NCBI GenBank assembly: GCA_016787485.1
Contig: JAEUUL010000041.1
Location: forward strand, 1-64,000
Length of the DNA: 64,000 bases
Reading direction: 5' to 3'
DNA from: Bacteroidota bacterium
GTDB lineage: Bacteria > Bacteroidota > Bacteroidia > NS11-12g > UBA955
Under the pieces are notes generated by a model, which made no database searches, was not told the origin of the DNA, and saw only the letters and a program-made list of their open reading frames with translations. Shown in pieces: positions 37,090 through 46,380 of the stretch. Each line of letters opens with the position of its first letter. Position 1 is the stretch's first letter. The position numbers and the translations under genes were made by a program.

Positions 37090-38442
37090 ATGTTGAAGCG
37101 TATCGCATTCACAGGACTTTCCATTCTGGCATTATTAACTCCGCTTTCCGGACAGAATATTGACTATTTGTATAAAGCATACCAGAACCAGTATGAAGAA
37201 CTGGCAACTGCGAGGGGATTGAAACCATTAGAAGTCTCAAAAAACCTGAGTCAATTCCGGCAAATCAATTTAAATACTGTCGAAGACTTGTCGAGGAAAA
37301 TGGGAGAATACTATCGCGGACAGAAAAATCTTGCTGTAGTTCTCTTTTTCTTTCATGAGGATACTTTGCACCGGTTGTTTTTTGAACCAGGCAGATGCCG
37401 GGAAATAAAGCATTTTCCCATCACCAGAAATGCACTTCAAAATCTTACCGAAAACTTTTATTCCACCCTGAATTTGTACGACATGGTGGCAAAACGGTCG
37501 GCCGTAAAACGGGGAGCCAGTGTGAGCCATTCCATAACAAATCCTACCCTTTCTTATGATCAGTACATCGATACGTTTACCCGGTTATTTTTGCCCGATA
37601 CATTTACAGAAAAATACCAGCACCTGATTGTTATACCTTCTCTGAACATCGGGGTATTTCCGTTTCAATTGCTCAGACCCTATGCAAACAAACAGGAACT
37701 GATTCATCACTGCAGTTTCAGCATTGCTCCTACACTTCTTGACTTTGCATTTGCCAATGAAATGCGCAGATTTACCGGCAATGGTGCAAAATTGAGTGAC
37801 ACCGCCTTTTGGACAACAAATCATGCACTGCTTATCAATAATCCCACATACCCTGTGAGTGAAAACTATCATTTCCCTGACTTACCGGGGGCTGAAAAGG
37901 AAATCAAACTATCCCTTCCCTATTTTAAAAAAGAAAAGCGGATACTCACCGGAAAACAGGCCAGAAAAGACAGTGTGATGGCGCTGATGAGTGGGTGCGA
38001 CCTGGTGTATTTTGCAACCCATGGAATGTCCGATGTTGAAAATCCTATGCAAAACAATTTTCTCGTTTTATCCGGAGAAAACCCCTATCTCACCTCAAAA
38101 GAAGTGATGGATATGCGGCTGATAGACAAATACCGCGCCCCCGAAATGGTCATATTGTCGGCCTGTCAAAGCGGACTGGGCAAATCCATGGAGGCGGGTG
38201 TCGCCGGCTCTATGGCCAGGTCATTTGTGATCAGCGGTACAAAATATGTCATCCAAAGTTTGTGGAGTGTGGATGATGACGCGACGGCCTATCTCATGAG
38301 CCGCTTTATGCATTGGATCCATCAGGGGGTTCCGTTTTTCCCCGCAGAAGCTTTGCGTTTGGCTTCGCTTGAAACCCGGGAAAAGTACCCGGACCCTGCC
38401 CACTGGGCATCCTTTTCACTCATTGGAACCATGACCCAATAG
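37090..38442 (+). CDS. Exported CHAT-domain (caspase-like) protein 1
   Basis: This 450-residue protein has a signal peptide (RIAFTGLSILALLTPLSGQ) and a C-terminal CHAT domain (about 155-450), a caspase-HetF-associated-with-TPR cysteine peptidase fold. The dyad is present: His311 in YFATHGMSD and Cys359 in LSACQSGLG. The DLPGAEKEI segment and SLWSVDD are also typical. The N-terminal part lacks the usual TPRs. CHAT proteins cut after Arg, Lys or other sites in defence, death or signalling; an exported form, active in the periplasm, is less usual. It is followed 46 bases later by a paralog. Confidence 0.88.
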   Translation: MLKRIAFTGLSILALLTPLSGQNIDYLYKAYQNQYEELATARGLKPLEVSKNLSQFRQINLNTVEDLSRKMGEYYRGQKNLAVVLFFFHEDTLHRLFFEPGRCREIKHFPITRNALQNLTENFYSTLNLYDMVAKRSAVKRGASVSHSITNPTLSYDQYIDTFTRLFLPDTFTEKYQHLIVIPSLNIGVFPFQLLRPYANKQELIHHCSFSIAPTLLDFAFANEMRRFTGNGAKLSDTAFWTTNHALLINNPTYPVSENYHFPDLPGAEKEIKLSLPYFKKEKRILTGKQARKDSVMALMSGCDLVYFATHGMSDVENPMQNNFLVLSGENPYLTSKEVMDMRLIDKYRAPEMVILSACQSGLGKSMEAGVAGSMARSFVISGTKYVIQSLWSVDDDATAYLMSRFMHWIHQGVPFFPAEALRLASLETREKYPDPAHWASFSLIGTMTQ

Positions 38443-38488
38443 AAGGTTCTGTTCTTATCGTCGTCAGGATATTTTCAGAAAAGAACAA

Positions 38489-40048
38489 ATGAATGTTTAT
38501 CAAATAATGAGTTTCAGATTCGTTCATTTCTTTACGCTTATTGTTTATTCCGTTTTTTTGAATGCACAATTCAATGGTCGTACACCCAATATCAGACAAT
38601 CCATTTCAGAATACAACCAGTTGCTCCATAAATCAGAAGGGATGAGCAGGAATGAATTGATTCATCTTTTAACACAAAACAATCTATTGCAACTGCACAA
38701 TTTTAATTTGTCCTATACAAATGGAATTGGCGAATTCATTCACTTCAAAAATGCCTTTCATTATGCCATCGGCCGATCAGATATTCCCCGGTCTCAAACC
38801 CCGGCGGAGTATCTTGTATCTGTCATTCAGAAATACGAATCAGAAGGCAAAACAAGGGTGGGTATCGTCTATTATGATGCGTTTGTTCCCGGAGCAGAAA
38901 CCCCTTCAGCGGATTTTGACCCTTTCAGTGAATTACAAAAACCCGACAAACAACGTAAGGAATATCGTTCACTGCATGCTTTCATGCGCATTTACTATTT
39001 GTCTTCACAGCAACTCATCACACACACATCAACGGCCACTTACAAACAATTGTACGCATTGGAAATTCAGATGCGCGACGAATTAAACGATGATTCAGGT
39101 TCACAGTCCGTTTCTGCAAGAGGTGCAGCAATATCCAAAGCAGGGGAAGTTGAAACAGCACGCGTGAAACCCGGTGCACTCTCCCGCTTATCATCCATCT
39201 TGTTGCCCAAACCCATTCGTGACGGGCTTATCCGGGACAGCATCAATGCACTCATTGTCATCCCGTACGAAAACATCGGCCAACTGCCATTTCTCGCATT
39301 TCCGTTTGAAAAAGACACAATCAAATCTGCAGTTGCCGATTACATGTGTGTTACCATTGCGCCGCATTTGTGCAATTACAACCGGGTATTTGGTGCAAAT
39401 CAATCCAGGATCGGAAAGCAAAATGCCATGGTTTCCAGAAATCCCATCATCATCGGAAATCCGGTATATGCCCAGACTGCAGGTATGGAGTTCCCGGATT
39501 TACCCGGTGCAGAAGATGAAGCGAGAAAGGTTGCTGCCTTCCTGCACACTTCTCCGTTGCTTGGCAAATCTGCAAGAGTAGATACCGTCCTGCATCGCCT
39601 GAAAAACGCAGATTTTGGCTATTTCGCCACCCATGCTGTTCCCGATTATTCAAATCCTGCCGGAAAAAGTTTTCTGGCTCTTACGCCTGACATTAAACAC
39701 CCAACAGGATGGCTGAACATTGAAGAAATCCAGGAAATCACCAACAACAGACTCAAGTTGGTGGTATTGAGTGCCTGTCAAACCGGAATCGGGAAAGCCT
39801 ATAAAAACGGTTACTGTAACATTGGCCGGGGCTTTTTTATCGCAGGCACCGACAATATTCTGATGAGCCTATGGAATCTGAACGACAGGGATATGGTGCC
39901 CTTCATGCAAACCGTCATGGAGGAACTGGCAAAACCCCAGTATTTCTACCCTGCAGAAAACCTCCGGCAGGCAGTACTGCGCTACCGAAGAATCAATCCG
40001 AACCCCGCAGTTTGGGCTGCTATGGTTAAGTTTGGGATTGATTACTGA
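38489..40048 (+). CDS. Exported CHAT-domain (caspase-like) protein 2
   Basis: This 519-residue protein has a signal peptide (SFRFVHFFTLIVYSVFLNAQ); the ATG at 38507 would also begin it. The CHAT domain (about 220-519) keeps His382 in YFATHAVPD, where Ala replaces the common Gly, and Cys430 in LSACQTGIG. FPDLPGAEDEARKV and MSLWNLND align with protein 1 (LPGAEKEI, QSLWSVDD), showing tandem duplication. The N-terminal 200 residues, partly helical and with a Ser/Ala-rich stretch, differ from protein 1. Substrate is unknown; the pair may cut each other or a shared envelope target. Confidence 0.87.
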   Translation: MNVYQIMSFRFVHFFTLIVYSVFLNAQFNGRTPNIRQSISEYNQLLHKSEGMSRNELIHLLTQNNLLQLHNFNLSYTNGIGEFIHFKNAFHYAIGRSDIPRSQTPAEYLVSVIQKYESEGKTRVGIVYYDAFVPGAETPSADFDPFSELQKPDKQRKEYRSLHAFMRIYYLSSQQLITHTSTATYKQLYALEIQMRDELNDDSGSQSVSARGAAISKAGEVETARVKPGALSRLSSILLPKPIRDGLIRDSINALIVIPYENIGQLPFLAFPFEKDTIKSAVADYMCVTIAPHLCNYNRVFGANQSRIGKQNAMVSRNPIIIGNPVYAQTAGMEFPDLPGAEDEARKVAAFLHTSPLLGKSARVDTVLHRLKNADFGYFATHAVPDYSNPAGKSFLALTPDIKHPTGWLNIEEIQEITNNRLKLVVLSACQTGIGKAYKNGYCNIGRGFFIAGTDNILMSLWNLNDRDMVPFMQTVMEELAKPQYFYPAENLRQAVLRYRRINPNPAVWAAMVKFGIDY

Positions 40049-40161
40049 AAGCTTGGAATAAACCCAATTCAGGTATACAAATTCGCATATTTCATTTACG
40101 TTTCATATTATTCCAACAGTTTTCAGGAAAATATAGTCGAATCGCTTCTGTTTATTATTTC

Positions 40162-40587
40162 CTATTCATAATCCAGATAAACCACAACCGGGCGTACATC
40201 TGCATCAGATGACTGAATCAGACTGCCCGCATTTCTTACGGTCTGCTTGCCTTCCGGTGATTGGAAAATGAATGTATGATAATTGCTCAGATAAAAAGTC
40301 CTCCTGAAAATACCACTTTCATTGGTTCGACCCAACCTCACCTTGGCTTCACTTAATTCCCGGTCTGTATGATAAATCTGAGTATTTGAAACTGCACCGG
40401 TGTATGTTCTGTGGTAAGTGCTTTCATATTTTATTCCATACACTTTATACCCCGCTGCGATTGCATGATTTGGCAAAACCAAAGAAACAAACAAAGTCTT
40501 CTTCTGTTTCAGAATTATCCTGATGACCATTCCCCAAACAAATACAATCAGAAGCACGATAAATGCAAACCAAATAGCTGTTACCAC
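40162..40587 (-). CDS. Small membrane-anchored protein, unknown
   Basis: This 141-residue protein begins with a membrane helix (IWFAFIVLLIVFVWGMVIRII). The remainder is strand-rich with alternating charged residues (AIAAGYKVYGIKYES, SGIFRRTFYLSNYHTFIF, VVVYLDYE). I recognise no family. It overlaps the DUF2207 gene by 7 bases and is the last gene of the LemA operon, so it may be an accessory to the membrane complex. Confidence 0.7.
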   Translation of the reverse strand: MVTAIWFAFIVLLIVFVWGMVIRIILKQKKTLFVSLVLPNHAIAAGYKVYGIKYESTYHRTYTGAVSNTQIYHTDRELSEAKVRLGRTNESGIFRRTFYLSNYHTFIFQSPEGKQTVRNAGSLIQSSDADVRPVVVYLDYE

Positions 40588-42446
40588 CCTGAACCGCCTC
40601 CTCCACCGGCTCCACCACCTGTTGATCCACCCGAAAAAGATGAGCCGCCACTGCCAGATGATGGTGGACTGGCTGCACTGCTTACAGCTGCGCTAAATGC
40701 ACCAAATGAACTACCGCTGCTCGAACTTAGACTAAACTTCATAGTATGTATATCCGTAACAACAGCTTTGCTCAATACTTCACTGAACTTTTCACTCCAT
40801 TCCAATTCACAATTTAAAGCTATTGCAAAAGGCAAATAGCGATAATACAGATCGGGTGACTTTTCGGGGGCATTCATTAAATCCATTTCCTTTTCCTCTG
40901 CCATAACCAGATACAACCTGAATCCCTGAATTTCACTTAACAATTCACTGCCCGCCTTTCCGTAATTGGGCATCAAACGATACCACAAAGCCTGAAAAGC
41001 AAAGCCAGAAAGCATGCCTGCACCGGCATACAATACACCCCATGGATTTGGCAATGGCTCTTTTACAAACCACCAGAAACTAATGACAAATGCCAAACCC
41101 ATTGCGATATTTCCCGGCACCAATAACTTATGATTCAACTGAATCCATACGTTACCATACGAGGTAGATTTTACAAATTTATTTTGACTGAATTTTTTTA
41201 CATAAGAATCATAAGATGCCAGTGCTGAAGAATACTCACCCTTCCTGACTACGGATTCTTTTGGCATCCCGGTTTCATTCAGAAATCGAAAGTATGAAAT
41301 CCCCTCAAATTCCGCATTTTCATCTGGTACTATGTGATAAAGTGTTTTGGGAAACAAACCCGGTTCTTTACTCACCCTGATGTCAATTATTCCTTTCACA
41401 GCCAAGTCGGTAAGCGCTGCAACAGTATGTCTTACGTGGTGGTCCTGCTCGTATAAAAATCCCAGTTCAGCCGGTGAATATCCGTCAGGAGGATCAAACC
41501 TGGGAAAATTGACAGATGCCCGTGTTTCCCTACCTTTGAAATACCAAAATAAGAAACCAAGAATGAATATAATTAAGGCAACTGAAGGAAAAACAAATAC
41601 ATATTTATTGGCAATAAATATCCATTTTATTTTATCATATAACTGAGGGCTATAGATCATACCGGCAGTAAACGAAGCCGCGATGGTAATCCCATTTCCC
41701 GGATTTAATGGGTTGAGATGCCGGATGAAAATTACCGAATCACTCAGTCTCCTTATTTCCGCCGCGCCTGAACTTGTATCACCCTGACTGCCTGAATAAA
41801 TCCTGTAGCTTAAGAGAGTTGCAGGCAAAACTACCTTTGCAGATACGGAACCAATGGACATAGTCCAGCTCTGACCTGTAATGTTCCAATAAATCTCATC
41901 GAACTTTTTATTTTGTGCGAGAGCATTTTCCATCTCATAACGCAATACATAATGATGAAAACCTTCATCCAGGTAGTTGGACATGCTGCCAATGACAATT
42001 TTTCCTGAGTTTCCGGTCTCATATAGTGCCCAGTTTTCCTTTCTTTCATTGCGTCTTATTTCATGGATTGTAATCGGTGTAATTCGGTTCAAACGATAGC
42101 CAAGTTTGTAGCGAACTGGAATATACCGGATAATGCCGTACTTGATTTCATTCGTTATTCCGGAGGTAACAGCAGGGTCTGCATTGTAAACCAAAATGTT
42201 CTCCGTGATTATTATGGTTCTGAGATTTGTCACGCTGATTTCTGCATGCATATGCACAATTCTGTCATATGGTCCGGGCTCTGTGTTTGCCTTGTTGTAT
42301 CTGGTATGCCCAATCCATGCATTCAATAGAGAGTCTGCCTTTTTTTTGCCAAAACCCGCACCATAGATAGCATTCTGAAAAATCAGAACCAACAATATAA
42401 ACAGATATTTCAAATTGGGATTAATGAAAGATTCGGATTCATTCAC
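40581..42446 (-). CDS. DUF2207 family membrane protein
   Basis: This 621-residue protein has a signal anchor (LKYLFILLVLIFQNAIYG), an extracytoplasmic strand-rich domain (about 40-275, TNEIKYGIIRYIPVRYKL near the start), a membrane helix (about 285-305, YVFVFPSVALIIFILGFLFWY), a cytoplasmic part with a winged-helix-like segment (YSPAELGFLYEQDHHVRHTVAALTDLAVKGII), two further helices (about 450-490) and a Gly/Ser-rich tail (GGSGGSSFSG...). This is the DUF2207 layout. The family is often paired with LemA, as here; its role is unclear, possibly envelope stress or lipid organisation. Confidence 0.88.
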   Translation of the reverse strand: MNESESFINPNLKYLFILLVLIFQNAIYGAGFGKKKADSLLNAWIGHTRYNKANTEPGPYDRIVHMHAEISVTNLRTIIITENILVYNADPAVTSGITNEIKYGIIRYIPVRYKLGYRLNRITPITIHEIRRNERKENWALYETGNSGKIVIGSMSNYLDEGFHHYVLRYEMENALAQNKKFDEIYWNITGQSWTMSIGSVSAKVVLPATLLSYRIYSGSQGDTSSGAAEIRRLSDSVIFIRHLNPLNPGNGITIAASFTAGMIYSPQLYDKIKWIFIANKYVFVFPSVALIIFILGFLFWYFKGRETRASVNFPRFDPPDGYSPAELGFLYEQDHHVRHTVAALTDLAVKGIIDIRVSKEPGLFPKTLYHIVPDENAEFEGISYFRFLNETGMPKESVVRKGEYSSALASYDSYVKKFSQNKFVKSTSYGNVWIQLNHKLLVPGNIAMGLAFVISFWWFVKEPLPNPWGVLYAGAGMLSGFAFQALWYRLMPNYGKAGSELLSEIQGFRLYLVMAEEKEMDLMNAPEKSPDLYYRYLPFAIALNCELEWSEKFSEVLSKAVVTDIHTMKFSLSSSSGSSFGAFSAAVSSAASPPSSGSGGSSFSGGSTGGGAGGGGGSGW

Positions 42447-42463
42447 ACTACAACCATTGTCAT

Positions 42464-43018
42464 TCAGAATTTGACATTCACCGGTTTATCGGCACCTGCC
42501 CCGGCTGTAAAAAATGGCATAGGAGTAAACCCAAATATTCCGGACAACAGATTATTGGGGAATATTGCAAGTGCCTGATTGTATTCCCGCACAGTGCCAT
42601 TGTAATAGCGTCTTGTCTGATTCAGGAGAGTTTCGATCTCCTCCAGACTGTCCTGCAAAGCCACGAAGTTCTCGTTGGCTTTAAGATCGGGGTATGCTTC
42701 AGACAATGATAGAACCTCTGCCAGAGCCTGAGAGGTTACCACATCTGCGGCAGCTTTGTCTGATGCATTCTTGCTACCCAGCCCTTTATTTCTTGCATTA
42801 ATCACTTCAATCAGTGTCTTATTCTCGTGACCGGCATATCCTTTTACTGTCTCTACCAGATTTGGTATCAGATCAAATCGCTGTTGCAGTCCTGCATCAA
42901 TTCCGGATAAGCCTTCCTGGGCCATAATTCTGCCCTTGGTAAGTCTGTTGAAGATGGAAATAACCCAGAGCAGAAGAATTCCTGCCAGGGACAAACTGAT
43001 AATGAGTGTTGTATTCAT
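42464..43018 (-). CDS. LemA family protein
   Basis: This 184-residue protein has one N-terminal membrane helix (IISLSLAGILLLWVISIF) and an extracytoplasmic four-helix-bundle domain with family marks DAGLQQRFDLIPNLVETVKGYAGHE, EAYPDLKANENFVALQDSLEE and RRYYNGTVREYNQALAIFPN. LemA proteins are anchored in the inner membrane with the domain outside; the function is not established. It lies 17 bases before the DUF2207 gene and 4 bases after the T9SS protein gene. Confidence 0.93.
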   Translation of the reverse strand: MNTTLIISLSLAGILLLWVISIFNRLTKGRIMAQEGLSGIDAGLQQRFDLIPNLVETVKGYAGHENKTLIEVINARNKGLGSKNASDKAAADVVTSQALAEVLSLSEAYPDLKANENFVALQDSLEEIETLLNQTRRYYNGTVREYNQALAIFPNNLLSGIFGFTPMPFFTAGAGADKPVNVKF

Positions 43019-43022
43019 GTTT

Positions 43023-44915
43023 TTATTGTATAATTAAATACCTTGAACAGGATTTACTGCCATTTTGATAGCGAATCAGATATATGCCTGCATTCAACCC
43101 TAAGGTGGGGATATATATCGACTTCTCATTAATAAGATGCTGATTATAAATCAGTCTGCCGGTATTAGACATCAGAGACAATGTGAAGGTCCCCTCCGAC
43201 ATTTCCTGATTCAACAATACCTTGAAGCCACCTTTTCCGGAAGGATTTGGGAAAACCTCCATTATTGCATCTGTAGCGGCTGAATTCAGCCCTGTTATGT
43301 CATCTTCTTTGCAGGCATCCTCATAATCGGGGGTGGTTGTAAATTCGCTGAATTCATAATCCCGGAACCAGGAACTGTCTGATGCAATTAAATTATCAAT
43401 ATCCAGAGGCGGTACTTCAAACTCATTGTCGGAAGGTAAAATCGGGAGAATGACAGGCAACCTGAAGTTTTTACCGCCCCCACGCGATTCTGAAAGAACT
43501 GCGGAAGATAGATATGGGCTGAAAGATAATCCGGCATACAACAGGTGGCCCCGTGTTGGATGCTTAATGCAAGACTTTAAGTTATTCAGCAAATTCACAC
43601 CAGTAACACAAAGATCGGGACTCGGATTTTGTGCAAAGCCACCCGGGTTATACATTAATCCATTTGTATCCAAATCAATCCAACTCGCAAAATAAGTGAT
43701 ACCTTCCTGATCCATCGCTGCCTTCAGATGATTCGAAAAACGAATTTTGTTCGAGGTTGATGGTGATACGCGTTCAAAATTTTTGGAATAAATGGGTGCT
43801 ATTTCCCTGAATGACCAGTTTACACCCATATCAGAACTACTGAATTCAATGACTCTGCCATTGAGTGGTGCATCAATCTGGTATCCGTTGGATTGGATAT
43901 TCATTTCCTTCGATTGCCATGCACCGGCAATAAACCTCGGTGTGCCATTCTTGTCCACAACCAGGTCGTATTCATCGAATAGTGTGCGGGGCCTGTTTAT
44001 CAGCTTGTCATTTCCATCTACCCAATTGGTTAACCAGTTAAGGAACTTAACATCCGGATAGTAAGGTCCTGTCCATGTTGTGCCAGCATCTCCGGTTCTG
44101 AACAAAATGGGATGATATATTCCTCCGTTTAATGCGGTATCCCCGGTCAATCCAATCCAACCGATTTGACCTGATGGGTCAAATGCAATGACAGGGTCTT
44201 TTTCCACACCTCCCTGAAGGTGCGCCATACTTCCAGTATTCACTCTTTTGGTCCAGGCCCATACTACGTCTCCCGATGTTGAATTGTAAACCCCTTTATA
44301 GATTTCAATTTTTTCAGGTTCAAACATTCTATAGCCAACAGCAAAAAATGTATTCCCTGAGGCCATTGCAACTGAACTGATTCTTACCTGCTGACTGTCG
44401 AATAACGTATAGCGTTCTGTTGACGAAAAAGTTCCGGCTCCGGGCCTGCAAACGCCAGAAACTATTCCATCAAAGTCACCATTTGGGCCAATAGAATTCG
44501 CAAGCCAGAGAACACGATCATCATCAGGATCAGTAGTGTTATCCGGATTAAAAATAACAATTTGCGGATTTCGGGTTATTTTCTGCAAAGTCGTGTTCAA
44601 CAGACCCAAATTCTTAACCAGATGACTCTTCATTCCATCGTTGGAATAATCCAACTGCAAACCTTTGGTCCTGACACCGCCTGTTGTGACAGTATGATGG
44701 ATAAATGCCACTGAACCAGTTGCCGGGTTGCATGCAACGGGATCGGATTTGCTGCATGCAGAACCCTGATTAGAGTAATGGTTGAGATTACTATAACAGG
44801 ATGAGCCGCTTGCCTTACGGAATGTATACTGAGCATGTAAAGCAGTTACACAAAAAAGAGGGAGAAACAGAATGAAATGTTGTCTACTTTTTGCTGAATC
44901 TAAATTGGTCTTCAT
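43023..44915 (-). CDS. Exported sialidase-like/BNR protein with T9SS type A sorting domain
   Basis: This 630-residue protein has a signal peptide (HFILFLPLFCVTALHAQ). The body shows propeller-like repeats with DPSGQIGWIG, FRTGDAGTTWTGPYYP and FSSSDMGVNWSFREI, the S/T-x-D-x-G-x-x-W pattern of BNR/Asp-box repeats. No sialidase active-site arginines can be assigned with confidence. The C-terminus (MEVFPNPSGKGGFKVLLNQ...GIYLIRYQNGSKSCSRYLIIQ) is a type A sorting domain, so the protein is sent to the surface. It is second in an operon with a lipoprotein upstream and LemA downstream. Confidence 0.83.
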   Translation of the reverse strand: MKTNLDSAKSRQHFILFLPLFCVTALHAQYTFRKASGSSCYSNLNHYSNQGSACSKSDPVACNPATGSVAFIHHTVTTGGVRTKGLQLDYSNDGMKSHLVKNLGLLNTTLQKITRNPQIVIFNPDNTTDPDDDRVLWLANSIGPNGDFDGIVSGVCRPGAGTFSSTERYTLFDSQQVRISSVAMASGNTFFAVGYRMFEPEKIEIYKGVYNSTSGDVVWAWTKRVNTGSMAHLQGGVEKDPVIAFDPSGQIGWIGLTGDTALNGGIYHPILFRTGDAGTTWTGPYYPDVKFLNWLTNWVDGNDKLINRPRTLFDEYDLVVDKNGTPRFIAGAWQSKEMNIQSNGYQIDAPLNGRVIEFSSSDMGVNWSFREIAPIYSKNFERVSPSTSNKIRFSNHLKAAMDQEGITYFASWIDLDTNGLMYNPGGFAQNPSPDLCVTGVNLLNNLKSCIKHPTRGHLLYAGLSFSPYLSSAVLSESRGGGKNFRLPVILPILPSDNEFEVPPLDIDNLIASDSSWFRDYEFSEFTTTPDYEDACKEDDITGLNSAATDAIMEVFPNPSGKGGFKVLLNQEMSEGTFTLSLMSNTGRLIYNQHLINEKSIYIPTLGLNAGIYLIRYQNGSKSCSRYLIIQ

Positions 44916-44960
44916 AGCTATTGTATATTCTGAAATCTGATTGTGATAAATTGCATCCGA

Positions 44961-46019
44961 TTAATTGAACTGCGTCAAAGTCAGATAATCTACTGTTTGA
45001 ATTTCTCCAAGTGCGTTCGCATGTCCTGCTCCAGCAACACCGGCCCCGGTATACAGCTTGAAATACACCTGAATGCCACCTCCAAATTGGGAAGTTTGAC
45101 CACCTATTGTCATTGTTGACTGATCCAGTATCTTCTCAGAACTCATTTGCCAGATTATCGGCGCAACACACCATACGCTGCCGATATTTCGTATAACACC
45201 TGAAGTCAATCCGGGATCTGAAGGCATACATACCAGATCCAATTTACTTTCACTGCCGCTGCCACCCAATGCACTGGCAAAACATGAAATATGCGATTTT
45301 TTTAATGCCGCCTGAATTCTGAAATATCTGTAATTGTTGTCTAAAGTGATTGAATTTCCCAGCTTTCCTTCAACGATACCACCTCCAAGTAAATCCGCGT
45401 TCATTACCAATCGGATTTTGCTTGTATTGTTGCTTCCGCTTCCTCTGCCATTTAATACACCAGAACCGGAACTGTTGGAGATAAGAAAAGGTATACCAAG
45501 ATTATGAGTTGTCTCTTGAGGGGTCTGTGTGGTACTACCTGAATTAACTGGTGCAACAGAACTTATCTGGCCAAATTCCCCCATCTCAAAGGGGATACTT
45601 CCCAATATATTCTTAGCCCTGTTTGTAAGTGCCGCTTTATCAAAACCAAGATTGTTCCATGCTTCTGCCACCCAGGACTTATAAGTAGATTCAATATAAC
45701 TGTGAAAAGCGATTCTGCCCTGGGTTGTAGTTATCGTGTCATATGATTCAAGGTCTTTTTTAAATGCTTTCAACTTTACAGCATCCAAACGGTCCAACTC
45801 GTTAAACACAGATGTGCGTTCTGCTTCAAATTCATTGAAAAGTCGCACGCGTGTGGCGGAATCCGGGGTGATGCTAACATTGGATCTGCTCCAGTCCTCA
45901 ATCGGCTTAAAAGAATCATCCAGAATTCCGGCATTGTTTTTTTCGCATGCCACTATAAACAATAGCATGACTGACATCAAAAGTGTGCTTAAATGTTTAA
46001 TATTTATCATTTTAATCAT
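44961..46019 (-). CDS. Lipoprotein of unknown function
   Basis: This 352-residue protein has a lipobox (LLFIVAC, Cys about 25). An acidic, helical region (about 40-130) precedes a Ser/Gly/Asn-rich linker (about 160-200) and a strand-rich C-terminal domain (about 200-352, IRLVMNADLLGGG, YRYFRIQAALKK, GGIQVYFKLYTG). No family is recognised. ATG 46010 could also be the start. It heads the five-gene run 46019 to 40162, and its promoter region holds two direct repeats. Divergent from the LytS-like gene. Confidence 0.72.
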   Translation of the reverse strand: MIKMINIKHLSTLLMSVMLLFIVACEKNNAGILDDSFKPIEDWSRSNVSITPDSATRVRLFNEFEAERTSVFNELDRLDAVKLKAFKKDLESYDTITTTQGRIAFHSYIESTYKSWVAEAWNNLGFDKAALTNRAKNILGSIPFEMGEFGQISSVAPVNSGSTTQTPQETTHNLGIPFLISNSSGSGVLNGRGSGSNNTSKIRLVMNADLLGGGIVEGKLGNSITLDNNYRYFRIQAALKKSHISCFASALGGSGSESKLDLVCMPSDPGLTSGVIRNIGSVWCVAPIIWQMSSEKILDQSTMTIGGQTSQFGGGIQVYFKLYTGAGVAGAGHANALGEIQTVDYLTLTQFN

Positions 46020-46356
46020 GTTTTTTGCTGTATTATTATCGGTTTAAATGTCCTGAGACAAATCCCTTTGAACGGTATGAGACAAATAAGGTAATACGCC
46101 AGATGCTTGTCAAAAATGCACCTGAACCACAGTGATGGTTGGTGTGGTATTGGCTTCGCTGATTTTGCAGTCCGGTATTTTGGTTCATGACCTCTCGACT
46201 ACAAATTTGACATTTGCTTCCCGGGCAGGGTGATATGAACTCAAATCTGGTCATCCCGGTTTCAAAAACGGTAAGTTTCACTCAACAAAAGGGCATTTGA
46301 GGCTTGACTATCAGATTCAATCTATTCGGGATTTTTGAAAATCAGATGCTTCTTAA
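46020..46356. other. Divergent intergenic region between lipoprotein operon and sensor gene
   Basis: This 337-base stretch has no gene. It holds the two TGAGACAAAT direct repeats near the lipoprotein side and leads into the TACTTTTG box of the sensor gene. Apart from these, I see AT-rich sequence with no RNA gene or strong hairpin. Confidence 0.6.
46054..46087. repeat. Direct repeats TGAGACAAAT, candidate operator
   Basis: TGAGACAAAT occurs at 46054-46063 and 46078-46087, 24 bases apart start to start. On the minus strand (ATTTGTCTCA) the repeats lie 34-68 bases upstream of the ATG at 46019, and the nearer one could overlap a -33 TTTG. Two direct repeats about two helical turns apart fit LytTR-type operators, and a LytTR regulator is encoded in the divergent operon. 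Confidence 0.5.
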
Positions 46357-46364
46357 TACTTTTG
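46357..46364 (+). promoter_or_regulatory. -7 box TACTTTTG before the sensor gene
   Basis: TACTTTTG matches TAnnTTTG exactly and ends 16 bases before the ATG at 46381. Confidence 0.55.
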
Positions 46365-46380
46365 ATTGTCTAACAGGTAT

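Noticed and set aside
40581-40680. Plus-strand Pro-rich open frame opposite the Gly/Ser-rich tail of the DUF2207 gene
   Set aside because: It is the complement of the Gly-rich codons; the minus-strand gene is clearly real.
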